From Halalkalibacter oceani (GTDB taxonomy: Bacteria; Bacillota; Bacilli; Bacillales; Bacillaceae_D): DNA of 64,000 bases. This document shows positions 57,518 through 64,000 of this stretch, one piece after another. The stretch's first letter is position 1. Each line of letters begins with the position of its first letter. Below the pieces are notes generated by a model. It worked only from the letters and a program-made list of their open reading frames with translations. It had not been told where the DNA came from and searched no databases. Made by a program: the position numbers and the translations under genes. The stretch covers positions 308,338-372,337 of the forward strand of contig NZ_JAMBOS010000001.1 in NCBI RefSeq assembly GCF_023715705.1. Direction: 5' to 3'.

Positions 57518-59257
57518 GTGAGAGAGCAGTTATCATGGAAAGTTGGGGGCCAGCAGGGTGAAGGGATCGAAAGCACCGGGGAAATCTTTGCCTCGGCATT
57601 AAACCGCCTTGGCTATTATTTATACGGGTATCGTCACTTCTCTTCCCGAATTAAGGGAGGACATACGAACAATAAGATTCGTGTCAGCACGAGTCCGTTA
57701 AATTCGATTTCAGACGATCTTCATATTCTTGTCGCCTTTGATCAGGAAACAATTGACGTGAATATTCATGAGTTGGCAGCAGACGGGATTGTAATCGCCG
57801 ATTCGAAATTCAATCCTGCTGTGACAGAGGGCTATGATGTTCAGCTTTTTGCCGTACCGTTTACGGAAATTGCAACAGAACTCGGCACATCTTTAATGAA
57901 AAACATGGTTGCCGTCGGTGCGACGAGTGCGATTCTCGGGCTCGCCCCATCTCACTACCAGGAAGTGGTCGAGGATATCTTTTTAAGGAAAGGCGCTTCC
58001 GTTGTGGAAAAGAATATGGAGGCAATTAAGGCCGGAGCCGACTATTTCCGCAACGAAGCGGGAGCCAAGATGCCTGATCTTGAGCTTGCTGAAGCGGATG
58101 GCAAGAAGCGGATGTTCATGATCGGAAACGATGCGATCGGCTTAGGCGCGGTGACAGCGGGAAGCCGTTTTATGGCTGCTTATCCGATTACCCCTGCTTC
58201 AGAAATTATGGAATATATGATTAAAAAGCTGCCTGAATTCGGCGGGACGGTTATCCAGACGGAGGATGAAATTGCAGCATGTACGATGGCGATCGGCGCC
58301 AACTATGCCGGTGTCCGCGCTTTCACTGCTTCAGCCGGTCCGGGCTTGTCGCTGATGGCGGAAGCAATCGGTCTTTCCGGGATGACCGAACAGCCTCTTG
58401 TCATTATTGACACGCAGCGCGGAGGACCGAGTACGGGCTTGCCGACAAAGCAGGAGCAATCCGATTTAATGGCGATGATTTACAGTACACACGGCGACAT
58501 TCCGAAAATTGTCATTACACCAAGTACGGTGGAAGAAGCGTTCTATGATACGGTCGAAGCATTTAACCTGGCGGAGGAATATCAGTGTCCGGTTATTTTA
58601 GTGACCGACCTCGCGCTGTCACTTGGAAAGCAGACGGTCGAACCGCTTGACTTCAGCAAGGTCGAGATCCGCCGTGGCGCACTCCAGACGGATGAGATAC
58701 CGGCGCGCGAAGATAAAGAATATTATAAACGGTATGAAGTAACGGAATCAGGTGTTTCTCCGCGCGTGCTTCCAGGCACGAAAAACGGGATTCACCATGT
58801 GACAGGGGTGGAGCACGATGAAACCGGGAAGCCGTCGGAAAGTCCTGTCAACCGTCAAGCTCAAATGGATAAGCGTTTGAGAAAGCTCAGCAATCTTGAG
58901 GCGACGTTCAAGCAGCCGCTTTTCGTTCATGCCGAGCATGAGGAAGCAGACCTGCTCGTGATCGGGGTCAACTCGACCAGGGGAACAATTGAAGAAGCAA
59001 TGCCGCGCCTTGAAGCGGACGGGATCAAGGTCAATCATGTCCATATCCGCCTGCTCCATCCATTCCCGACAGAGGCACTTAAGCCTCATATTGACCGGGC
59101 GAAAAAGGTCGTTGTCGTCGAAAACAACGCGACGGCGCAGCTTGCGAATATTATCAAAATGAATGTGAACAGCGTTCAAATAGAAAATGTCCTGAAGTAC
59201 GACGGAAATCCGTTTTTGCCGAACGAATTATATCAAGCATGCAAGGAGTTGGTCTAA
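57518..59257 (+). CDS. korA: 2-oxoacid:ferredoxin oxidoreductase, fused gamma-alpha subunit
   Basis: Large subunit of a 2-oxoacid (probably 2-oxoglutarate) ferredoxin oxidoreductase, 579 residues. Residues about 5-180 are the gamma domain (WKVGGQQGEGIESTGEIF), followed by the alpha domain (AYPITPASEIMEYM near 225, FTASAGPGLSLMAEAIG) and a C-terminal transketolase-like part. GTG at 57518 is seven bases after AAGGGGTGG and gives the family-typical start; GTG 57509 lies inside that site. korB starts immediately after its stop. The pair is known at this site in Bacillus cereus-type genomes; B. subtilis has tdh-kbl instead. Confidence 0.95.
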   Translation: MREQLSWKVGGQQGEGIESTGEIFASALNRLGYYLYGYRHFSSRIKGGHTNNKIRVSTSPLNSISDDLHILVAFDQETIDVNIHELAADGIVIADSKFNPAVTEGYDVQLFAVPFTEIATELGTSLMKNMVAVGATSAILGLAPSHYQEVVEDIFLRKGASVVEKNMEAIKAGADYFRNEAGAKMPDLELAEADGKKRMFMIGNDAIGLGAVTAGSRFMAAYPITPASEIMEYMIKKLPEFGGTVIQTEDEIAACTMAIGANYAGVRAFTASAGPGLSLMAEAIGLSGMTEQPLVIIDTQRGGPSTGLPTKQEQSDLMAMIYSTHGDIPKIVITPSTVEEAFYDTVEAFNLAEEYQCPVILVTDLALSLGKQTVEPLDFSKVEIRRGALQTDEIPAREDKEYYKRYEVTESGVSPRVLPGTKNGIHHVTGVEHDETGKPSESPVNRQAQMDKRLRKLSNLEATFKQPLFVHAEHEEADLLVIGVNSTRGTIEEAMPRLEADGIKVNHVHIRLLHPFPTEALKPHIDRAKKVVVVENNATAQLANIIKMNVNSVQIENVLKYDGNPFLPNELYQACKELV

Positions 59258-60124
59258 ATGGCAACATTTAAAGATTTTCGCAATAAAGTGAAGCCAAACT
59301 GGTGCCCGGGTTGTGGCGATTTTTCGGTCCAGGCAGCGATCCAGCGCGCAGCGGGAAATGTCGGTTTAGAGCCAGACGACCTTGCAGTGATTTCGGGAAT
59401 CGGATGCTCCGGACGGATTTCAGGCTATATTAATTCGTATGGCTTTCATGGGGTTCATGGTCGTGTCTTGCCGATCGCCCAAGGGGTGAAAATGGCCAAC
59501 CGCGATTTGACAGTTATTGCTTCAGGCGGAGACGGGGACGGCTTTGCGATTGGTATGGGGCATACCGTCCATGCGATTCGCCGCAATATCGACATCACCT
59601 ACATCGTGATGGACAATCAAATTTATGGATTAACGAAGGGACAAACGTCACCGCGAAGCGACGTTGGCTTCAAAACAAAGAGTACGCCGGGCGGTTCGGT
59701 TGAATCGGCGCTTAATGTAATGGAAATGGCGTTAACAGCAGGAGCAACCTTCGTCGCGCAAAGCTTTTCCAGCGATCTGAAGGAATTGACGGCATTGATT
59801 GAACAGGGGATTGCTCATAAAGGCTTCTCATTAATTAATGTCTTCAGCCCATGTGTGACGTTCAATAAAGTAAACACATATGACTGGTTTAAGGAAAACA
59901 TTACAAAGCTTGCCGATGTCGAGAATTACGATCCGGCCAACCGGATGACGGCGATGCAAACATTGATGGAGCACAACGGTCTAGTAACCGGCTTAATTTA
60001 TCAAAACAAAGAGCAGCCTTCTTACCAGGAGTTGATCTCCGGCTATGATGAACAGCCGCTGGCAAGCCAGGATCTACAATTAGATGAGGCGAAATTCAAT
60101 GAAATGATGGCTGAGTTTATGTAA
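59258..60124 (+). CDS. korB: 2-oxoacid:ferredoxin oxidoreductase, beta subunit
   Basis: Thiamine diphosphate-binding subunit, 288 residues. KPNWCPGCGDF near residue 11 (iron-sulfur/structural Cys), GIGCSGRIS, and the ThDP motif GGDGDGFAIGMGHT followed by MDNQIYGLTKGQTSP are all present. With KorA it decarboxylates a 2-oxoacid to the acyl-CoA and reduces ferredoxin. No ferredoxin-like delta subunit is encoded nearby. The ATG directly abuts the korA stop (TAAATG). A terminator follows. Confidence 0.96.
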   Translation: MATFKDFRNKVKPNWCPGCGDFSVQAAIQRAAGNVGLEPDDLAVISGIGCSGRISGYINSYGFHGVHGRVLPIAQGVKMANRDLTVIASGGDGDGFAIGMGHTVHAIRRNIDITYIVMDNQIYGLTKGQTSPRSDVGFKTKSTPGGSVESALNVMEMALTAGATFVAQSFSSDLKELTALIEQGIAHKGFSLINVFSPCVTFNKVNTYDWFKENITKLADVENYDPANRMTAMQTLMEHNGLVTGLIYQNKEQPSYQELISGYDEQPLASQDLQLDEAKFNEMMAEFM

Positions 60125-60132
60125 AAACATCC

Positions 60133-60173
60133 AGGTCGTTCCGGGGAAGGGTCCCGTGGAACGGCCTTTTTTC
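60133..60173 (+). terminator. Terminator after korB
   Basis: AGGTCGTTCC pairs with GGAACGGCCT around a 15-base GC-rich loop, followed by six T residues. Confidence 0.85.
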
Positions 60174-60263
60174 CTTCCTGTTCCGGAAGAAACGGATGAA
60201 GGCCGTTTGAAAGGTCTATTAAAGGAAAAAATTTACTTTCACGACATCTCCAAATAACTTTTA

Positions 60264-60292
60264 TTGTTTGCAGCGGACAAAAAGTTTATAAT
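60264..60292 (+). promoter_or_regulatory. Promoter of miaB
   Basis: TTGTTT at 60264-60269, 17 bases, TATAAT at 60287-60292, about 30 bases before the start point to miaB. Confidence 0.65.
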
Positions 60293-60328
60293 TATTTATT
60301 GTATGATTTGCTTGAAAGGAGCTTTGGA

Positions 60329-61960
60329 ATGAATGAAGACCAACGATTAGGACACGTAACAAATGCAGACAAAGAAGCGGCTACGCAGGACTTAAAATCC
60401 TCTGGCAGTAGCCAAAAGGATTACAGCAAATACTTTGATTTCAGCAATGTAAAAGTGGAAATGATGACAGATGGAAAGCAAAAGCTGCGGATTAAAGGCC
60501 GGGAGATCGTCATCAATGAGCAGCCGGATTACAAGCAGGGAAAAAGAAGAGGGAAGCAGGAAACACAGGTACTGCGACCGGACAGTCTTATTCCCGAGGA
60601 TATGAAGCAGATCGGAGCCGGAAAGACATTTTTAATCCGGACATACGGCTGTCAAATGAACACGCATGACTCGGAAAATATGGCCGGTTTGCTTCAGGAA
60701 ATGGGCTTCACAGCGACGGAGGAAGCAGCTGATGCCGACGTGATTTTGCTGAATACATGTGCGATTCGCGAAAACGCGGAAAATAAAGTGTTTGGTGAAA
60801 TCGGACATTTAAAGGCATTAAAAAAAGAAAGACCGGAGCTGATTCTCGGCGTCTGCGGCTGCATGTCGCAGGAGGAAAATGTCGTCAATCAAATCATGCA
60901 GAAGCATCAGCATATCGACATGATCTTCGGCACCCATAATATTCACCGTTTGCCGGAATTGCTGCGCAATGCCCTTTATGGCAAGGAAATGGTGATTGAA
61001 GTTTGGTCGAAGGAAGGCGACATCGTCGAGAATATGCCGCGGGTCCGCCAGGGAAAAACACAGGCATGGGTCAATATTATGTACGGCTGTGATAAGTTTT
61101 GCACGTACTGTATCGTCCCTTATACACGCGGGAAGGAACGGAGCCGCCTGCCGGAAGACATTATCGCGGAAGTGCGCGATTTAGCCCGCCAAGGCTATAA
61201 AGAAATTACGCTGCTCGGACAAAATGTAAATGCGTACGGTAAGGACCTTGAAGGACGTAACTATGGTCTCGGGCATTTAATGGATGAGATCCATAAAATC
61301 GATATCCCGCGCGTGCGCTTTACAACAAGTCATCCGCGTGACTTTGACGACCATTTGATTAACGTGCTTGCCAAAGGCGGCAACCTCGTTGAGCATATTC
61401 ACCTTCCTGTGCAGCACGGAAATTCTGAGATTTTAAAGCTGATGGCGCGCAAGTATACGCGTGAGCAGTATGTTGAGCTCGCTCATAAAATCAAAATGGC
61501 AATCCCGAATGCTTCTTTCACAACGGACTTAATCGTCGGCTTCCCGAACGAAACCGAGGAGCAGTTTGAGGATACATTGTCACTCGTGCGCGAGATTCAA
61601 TTCGACAGCGCCTACACGTATATTTACTCGCCGCGGGAAGGAACGCCGGCAGCGAAAATGAAGGACAATGTACCGATGGAAGTAAAACGGGAACGGCTGG
61701 CCCGCTTAAATGCGCTCGTCAACGAAATTTCAGCGAAGAAGAACCTCGCCTATCAGGATCAGGTCGTCGAGGTGCTCGTTGAAGGGGAAAGCAAGAAGAA
61801 CCCTGATGTGCTGGCGGGCCGCACGAGAACGAACCGCTTAGTGAACTTTAAAGCGCCGAAATCTTATATCGGGGAAATTGTGCATGTGAAAGTGACGGAA
61901 GCAAAAACGTGGTCACTTGACGGAGAAATGGTTGAATTAGCGGAGGTAAAAGGATCATGA
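60329..61960 (+). CDS. miaB: tRNA-2-methylthio-N6-dimethylallyladenosine synthase MiaB
   Basis: Radical SAM methylthiotransferase that modifies A37 of tRNAs reading U-starting codons. The product is 543 residues, with an N-terminal Bacillus-type extension of about 100 residues. The UPF0004 domain has its cluster Cys in [15 protein letters not shown] and GVCGCMS. The radical SAM motif CDKFCTYC lies near 254-261, and a TRAM domain ends the protein. ATG 60329 follows GAAAGGAGC. The stop overlaps ymcA by four bases (ATGA). Confidence 0.98.
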   Translation: MNEDQRLGHVTNADKEAATQDLKSSGSSQKDYSKYFDFSNVKVEMMTDGKQKLRIKGREIVINEQPDYKQGKRRGKQETQVLRPDSLIPEDMKQIGAGKTFLIRTYGCQMNTHDSENMAGLLQEMGFTATEEAADADVILLNTCAIRENAENKVFGEIGHLKALKKERPELILGVCGCMSQEENVVNQIMQKHQHIDMIFGTHNIHRLPELLRNALYGKEMVIEVWSKEGDIVENMPRVRQGKTQAWVNIMYGCDKFCTYCIVPYTRGKERSRLPEDIIAEVRDLARQGYKEITLLGQNVNAYGKDLEGRNYGLGHLMDEIHKIDIPRVRFTTSHPRDFDDHLINVLAKGGNLVEHIHLPVQHGNSEILKLMARKYTREQYVELAHKIKMAIPNASFTTDLIVGFPNETEEQFEDTLSLVREIQFDSAYTYIYSPREGTPAAKMKDNVPMEVKRERLARLNALVNEISAKKNLAYQDQVVEVLVEGESKKNPDVLAGRTRTNRLVNFKAPKSYIGEIVHVKVTEAKTWSLDGEMVELAEVKGS

Positions 61961-62394
61961 CAAAATCAGCAATGTATACGCGTGAGGACATTCGACTACG
62001 GGCGAAAGAATTAGCGAAAATGATGGCGGAAACAGAAGAAGTAGATTTTTTCAAACGGGCTGAAAAGCAAATTAATGAGCATCTGCGCGTGCAGGAGTTG
62101 ATCGCCCAAATTAAAAAGCTGCAAAAGGAAGCGGTCAATCTCCAGCATTATGGCAAGTCCGAAGCATTAAAAGAAGTGGAAGCGAAAATTGATGCCTTGC
62201 ATGAAGAAGTCGATGCGATTCCACTCGTGCAGGAATTTAAGCGCAGTCAGCTTGAAGTAAACAGCCTGTTACAAATGGTATCGAACACGATTTCAAAAGC
62301 GGTGACCGAAGAAATTATTACGTCAATGGGCGGAGATGTGTTAAAAGGAACAACAACGAAAAGCCCGTATTTTGATGGCGGCTGCCAATCATAA
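61957..62394 (+). CDS. ricA: RicA/YmcA family regulator
   Basis: YmcA (RicA) of the RicA-RicF-RicT complex, which carries iron-sulfur clusters and helps RNase Y mature polycistronic mRNAs; it is also needed for biofilm, competence and sporulation. 145 residues, all-helical (DUF964/YlbF type). [17 protein letters not shown] near residue 28 and [11 protein letters not shown] near 120 are typical, with the conserved C-terminal Cys in GGCQS. It is coupled to miaB by a four-base overlap. Its partner nuclease gene rny lies 6 kb upstream. Confidence 0.95.
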   Translation: MTKSAMYTREDIRLRAKELAKMMAETEEVDFFKRAEKQINEHLRVQELIAQIKKLQKEAVNLQHYGKSEALKEVEAKIDALHEEVDAIPLVQEFKRSQLEVNSLLQMVSNTISKAVTEEIITSMGGDVLKGTTTKSPYFDGGCQS

Positions 62395-62474
62395 AACGGA
62401 AAAAAGGGTGAAGGCAAAACTGATTAGCATCTGACAGCGAAGGCTTCACTCATAAGGCTTATACATCTGGCAGT

Positions 62475-62521
62475 GAGGCTGGGCAAAGGGAAAATGCAAC
62501 CTTTGACCTGGCCTCTTTTTC
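62475..62521 (+). terminator. Dispersed-family terminator after ricA/ymcA
   Basis: GAGGCTGGGCAAAGG pairs with CCTTTGACCTGGCCTC around GAAAATGCAA, followed by five T residues. Arms and loop resemble the copy at 57134. Confidence 0.85.
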
Positions 62522-62630
62522 GTCTTTTCGACTTTCTCGAAAAAAATTTTTAGTAGGTGTAAAAAACGCGCTTTAACAGGGATGGAATCGGGAATGAGAG
62601 ATATAGAGAGGAAAGGAGAGATCATATACA

Positions 62631-62861
62631 ATGCAGCAGTATAAAGTGATTTTTTCATTAGTAAATGGTAAAAAACAAACAGCCTATTTCACCGAAAATC
62701 CGATATCGCGCGTCAATGACTGGATTGAACGCAACGACTGCGTCTGGGTTAGACTCGAGGATATGCGACTGAACCTCCAGCATGTCGTCACGATCCAGGT
62801 CGGCAAATTGGCGGAGGCGAATGAACGGCCGGAAGAGGAGGAAGTCGTCGAATGGCTGTAG
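62631..62861 (+). CDS. Small protein of unknown function
   Basis: 76 residues, acidic C-terminus (EEEEVVEW). The N-terminal half (QYKVIFSLVNGKKQTAYFTEN) looks like two beta strands, then a short helix (VNDWIERND) and another strand pair. No membrane segment or known motif is seen. ATG 62631 follows AAAGGAGAGATC at good spacing, and codon use is like the neighbours, so I consider it real. It lies where B. subtilis has ymcC but does not look like a membrane protein. I do not recognise the family. Confidence 0.75.
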   Translation: MQQYKVIFSLVNGKKQTAYFTENPISRVNDWIERNDCVWVRLEDMRLNLQHVVTIQVGKLAEANERPEEEEVVEWL

Positions 62862-63012
62862 CTGGCTGAAAAGAGAGTACAATGAACCGGTAAACGAGCG
62901 GGATGGGGCGCGCGGCTACGTTCTGGAAGGAATGAGATTGTAGCCGTTACGCAACCTCACCCGCCGTTTTGGCAGGATATCTGAAAACGAAGCGTTTTTC
63001 ACCGACTGAACC
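62862..63012 (+). other. Gap after the 76-residue gene, GC-rich folding element
   Basis: GAGCGGGATG...CGGCTAC and GTAGCCG...CACCCGC can pair over two segments (about 62897-62960), giving a long imperfect hairpin of the GC-rich element type. No gene is seen. Confidence 0.45.
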
Positions 63013-63065
63013 GAGCCTGAGACAAAAGGGTGATGAAAACCTTTTTGCTTCAGGCTCTCTTTGTC
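63013..63065 (+). terminator. Dispersed-family terminator before cotE
   Basis: GAGCCTGAGACAAAAGG pairs with CCTTTTTGCTTCAGGCTC, followed by TCTTTGTCTTTTTTC. Confidence 0.75.
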
Positions 63066-63141
63066 TTTTTTCTGTACTAAACCCCACGCTCAAGGCATAT
63101 CGTGTTACAGATAGGATTTTGTTTTCATGATCTAGATTCAT

Positions 63142-63170
63142 GCACATTGGTTATTCGCCCTGCATAGGAT
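63142..63170 (+). promoter_or_regulatory. Sigma-E-type promoter of cotE
   Basis: GCACATT at 63142-63148, 14 bases, CATAGGAT at 63163-63170. This matches the mother-cell sigma-E consensus (GCATATT, about 14, CATACAAT) at 12 of 15 positions. cotE of B. subtilis is transcribed first by sigma-E. Confidence 0.5.
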
Positions 63171-63255
63171 GACAGTGAAGATTTTGACGAACCGCTTAGG
63201 CGTAAGCCGTGCCGTGCGTATGACGATGATATGAGAAAGAGGAGGGTTTAGTTTC

Positions 63256-63828
63256 ATGTCTCAGACAGAAAATGGGTTTAACTATCGTGAGATTATTACA
63301 AAAGCGGTATGTGGAAAGGGTCGTAAATTCTCTGAAACGACTCATACGATTACCCCTGCACATAAACCGTCAAGCATTCTTGGTTGCTGGATCATTAACC
63401 ATAAATACAGTGCTGAGAAGAAAGGTGAAAACGTAGAGGTGAAAGGCAGCTACGATATCAATGTGTGGTTTTCCTATAATAAGAATACAAAGACGGATGT
63501 CGCCACACAGACGGTCACGTATACAGATGCCATTGCACTTTCAATGAGAGATGAGAACGTATTATCAGCGGAGATGGACGTGATTGCCCGCGCCGTTCAA
63601 CAGCCAAATACACTGGAAGCGACGATTTCGAAAAACGGAGCCAATGTTGAGGTGCAGGTCGAGCGGGAATTTATCGTCGAATGTATCGGGGAAACAAAGG
63701 TGGCTGTAGCGGTCAATCCGGACGGACTGCTTGAAGAGTTTACCGAAGAGGACTACGTCGACGAAGTGAGCGACGAGGAATACGAGAACCTCGACCCGAA
63801 CTTTCTCCATAAGGAATTTGAAAATTAG
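63256..63828 (+). CDS. cotE: Spore coat morphogenetic protein CotE
   Basis: Directs assembly of the outer spore coat. The product is 190 residues. [19 protein letters not shown] at the N-terminus, [15 protein letters not shown] near residue 35, and the acidic C-terminal tail (about 155-190, [16 protein letters not shown]) are typical of CotE and match the B. subtilis protein over its length as I recall it. ATG 63256 follows AAAGAGGAGGG. In B. subtilis mutS and mutL follow cotE; the window ends too soon to see them. Confidence 0.97.
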   Translation: MSQTENGFNYREIITKAVCGKGRKFSETTHTITPAHKPSSILGCWIINHKYSAEKKGENVEVKGSYDINVWFSYNKNTKTDVATQTVTYTDAIALSMRDENVLSAEMDVIARAVQQPNTLEATISKNGANVEVQVEREFIVECIGETKVAVAVNPDGLLEEFTEEDYVDEVSDEEYENLDPNFLHKEFEN

Positions 63829-63835
63829 TCTAACG

Positions 63836-63875
63836 GACTGACTCAAAAGTCGACGAACTTGAGTCAGTTCTTTTT
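63836..63875 (+). terminator. Terminator after cotE
   Basis: GACTGACTCAA pairs with TTGAGTCAGTTC around a 15-base loop, followed by five T residues. It starts seven bases after the cotE stop. Confidence 0.85.
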
Positions 63876-63885
63876 GTAAAAAGAA

Positions 63886-63908
63886 AACCCTAGGCTAGGC
63901 CTAGGGTT
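63886..63908. repeat. Perfect inverted repeat downstream of cotE
   Basis: AACCCTAGGC-TAG-GCCTAGGGTT, a 10-bp perfect stem with a 3-base centre. On the minus strand it is followed by TTTCTTTTT, so it could terminate leftward transcription. CTAG is uncommon elsewhere in the window. Confidence 0.7.
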
Positions 63909-63956
63909 CCGGAAAGCTTCCAGCGAGGTATGAAAAAAACTCCTTCGTGATGCTAC

Positions 63957-63985
63957 GATATATGTGGTTCGCCAACCAATATATC
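63957..63985 (+). promoter_or_regulatory. Hairpin before the next gene (probably mutS)
   Basis: GATATATgTGGTT pairs with AACCAATATATC around CGCC (one bulge), and the ribosome binding site GGAGGAG ends the window at 63994-64000. The hairpin lies just upstream of that site and could mask it or stabilise the transcript. Confidence 0.5.
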
Positions 63986-64000
63986 AAGCAAATGGAGGAG

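Overview
This 64-kb window is a chromosomal segment of an endospore-forming member of the Bacillaceae. Gene content and order follow the Bacillus subtilis block rpsB-tsf-...-recA-...-cotE almost gene for gene, nearly all on the + strand. Sporulation genes (dpaAB/spoVF, spoVS, cotE, an ftsK/spoIIIE gene) and Gram-positive PolC support this. I saw no rRNA, tRNA, CRISPR array, prophage or insertion sequence. The next gene after the window is probably mutS: the sequence ends on a strong ribosome binding site, but no codon of it is visible.

Layout. 0-10 kb: ribosomal protein S2, EF-Ts, UMP kinase, ribosome recycling factor, then lipid carrier, phospholipid and isoprenoid genes (uppS, cdsA, dxr), the site-2 protease rseP, and proS. 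10-24.5 kb: polC, the rimP-nusA-ylxR-ylxQ-infB-ylxP-rbfA-truB-ribF translation/transcription cluster, rpsO and pnp. 24.5-33 kb: ylxY, the M16 protease mlpA, ymxH, dipicolinate synthase dpaAB, and the aspartate-pathway genes asd, dapG and dapA, which make the dihydrodipicolinate that DpaAB oxidises for spore core loading. 33-49 kb: an RNase J, tepA, ylzJ, ftsK/spoIIIE, the ymfC-ymfM set, pgsA, cinA, and a DEAD-box helicase gene not found at this place in B. subtilis. 49-54 kb: recA with a LexA box, then a four-gene island. 54-64 kb: rny, ymdB, spoVS, a two-subunit 2-oxoacid:ferredoxin oxidoreductase (korAB), miaB, ymcA/ricA, a small unknown gene and cotE.

The most unusual locus is the island between recA and rny (50638-53966). 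It encodes an Mre11/SbcD-like nuclease, a protein carrying the Walker A half of a Rad50/SbcC-type ATPase and ending in a CxxC zinc-hook motif, a free 82-residue coiled coil, and a protein carrying the signature, Walker B and H-loop half. The genes abut or overlap, two of the junctions by exactly eight bases. It reads as a Rad50-Mre11 machine whose ATPase is built from separate polypeptides, placed beside recA.

The intergenic DNA is also structured. At least twelve hairpins share arm and even loop sequence (GGCTGTgtcAAAAGG / CCTTTTggACAGCC type). A second hairpin family of three copies shows compensatory base changes, and a third GC-rich element recurs around 'aacggct(c/a)cgc'. These look like dispersed repeats, some of them serving as terminators.
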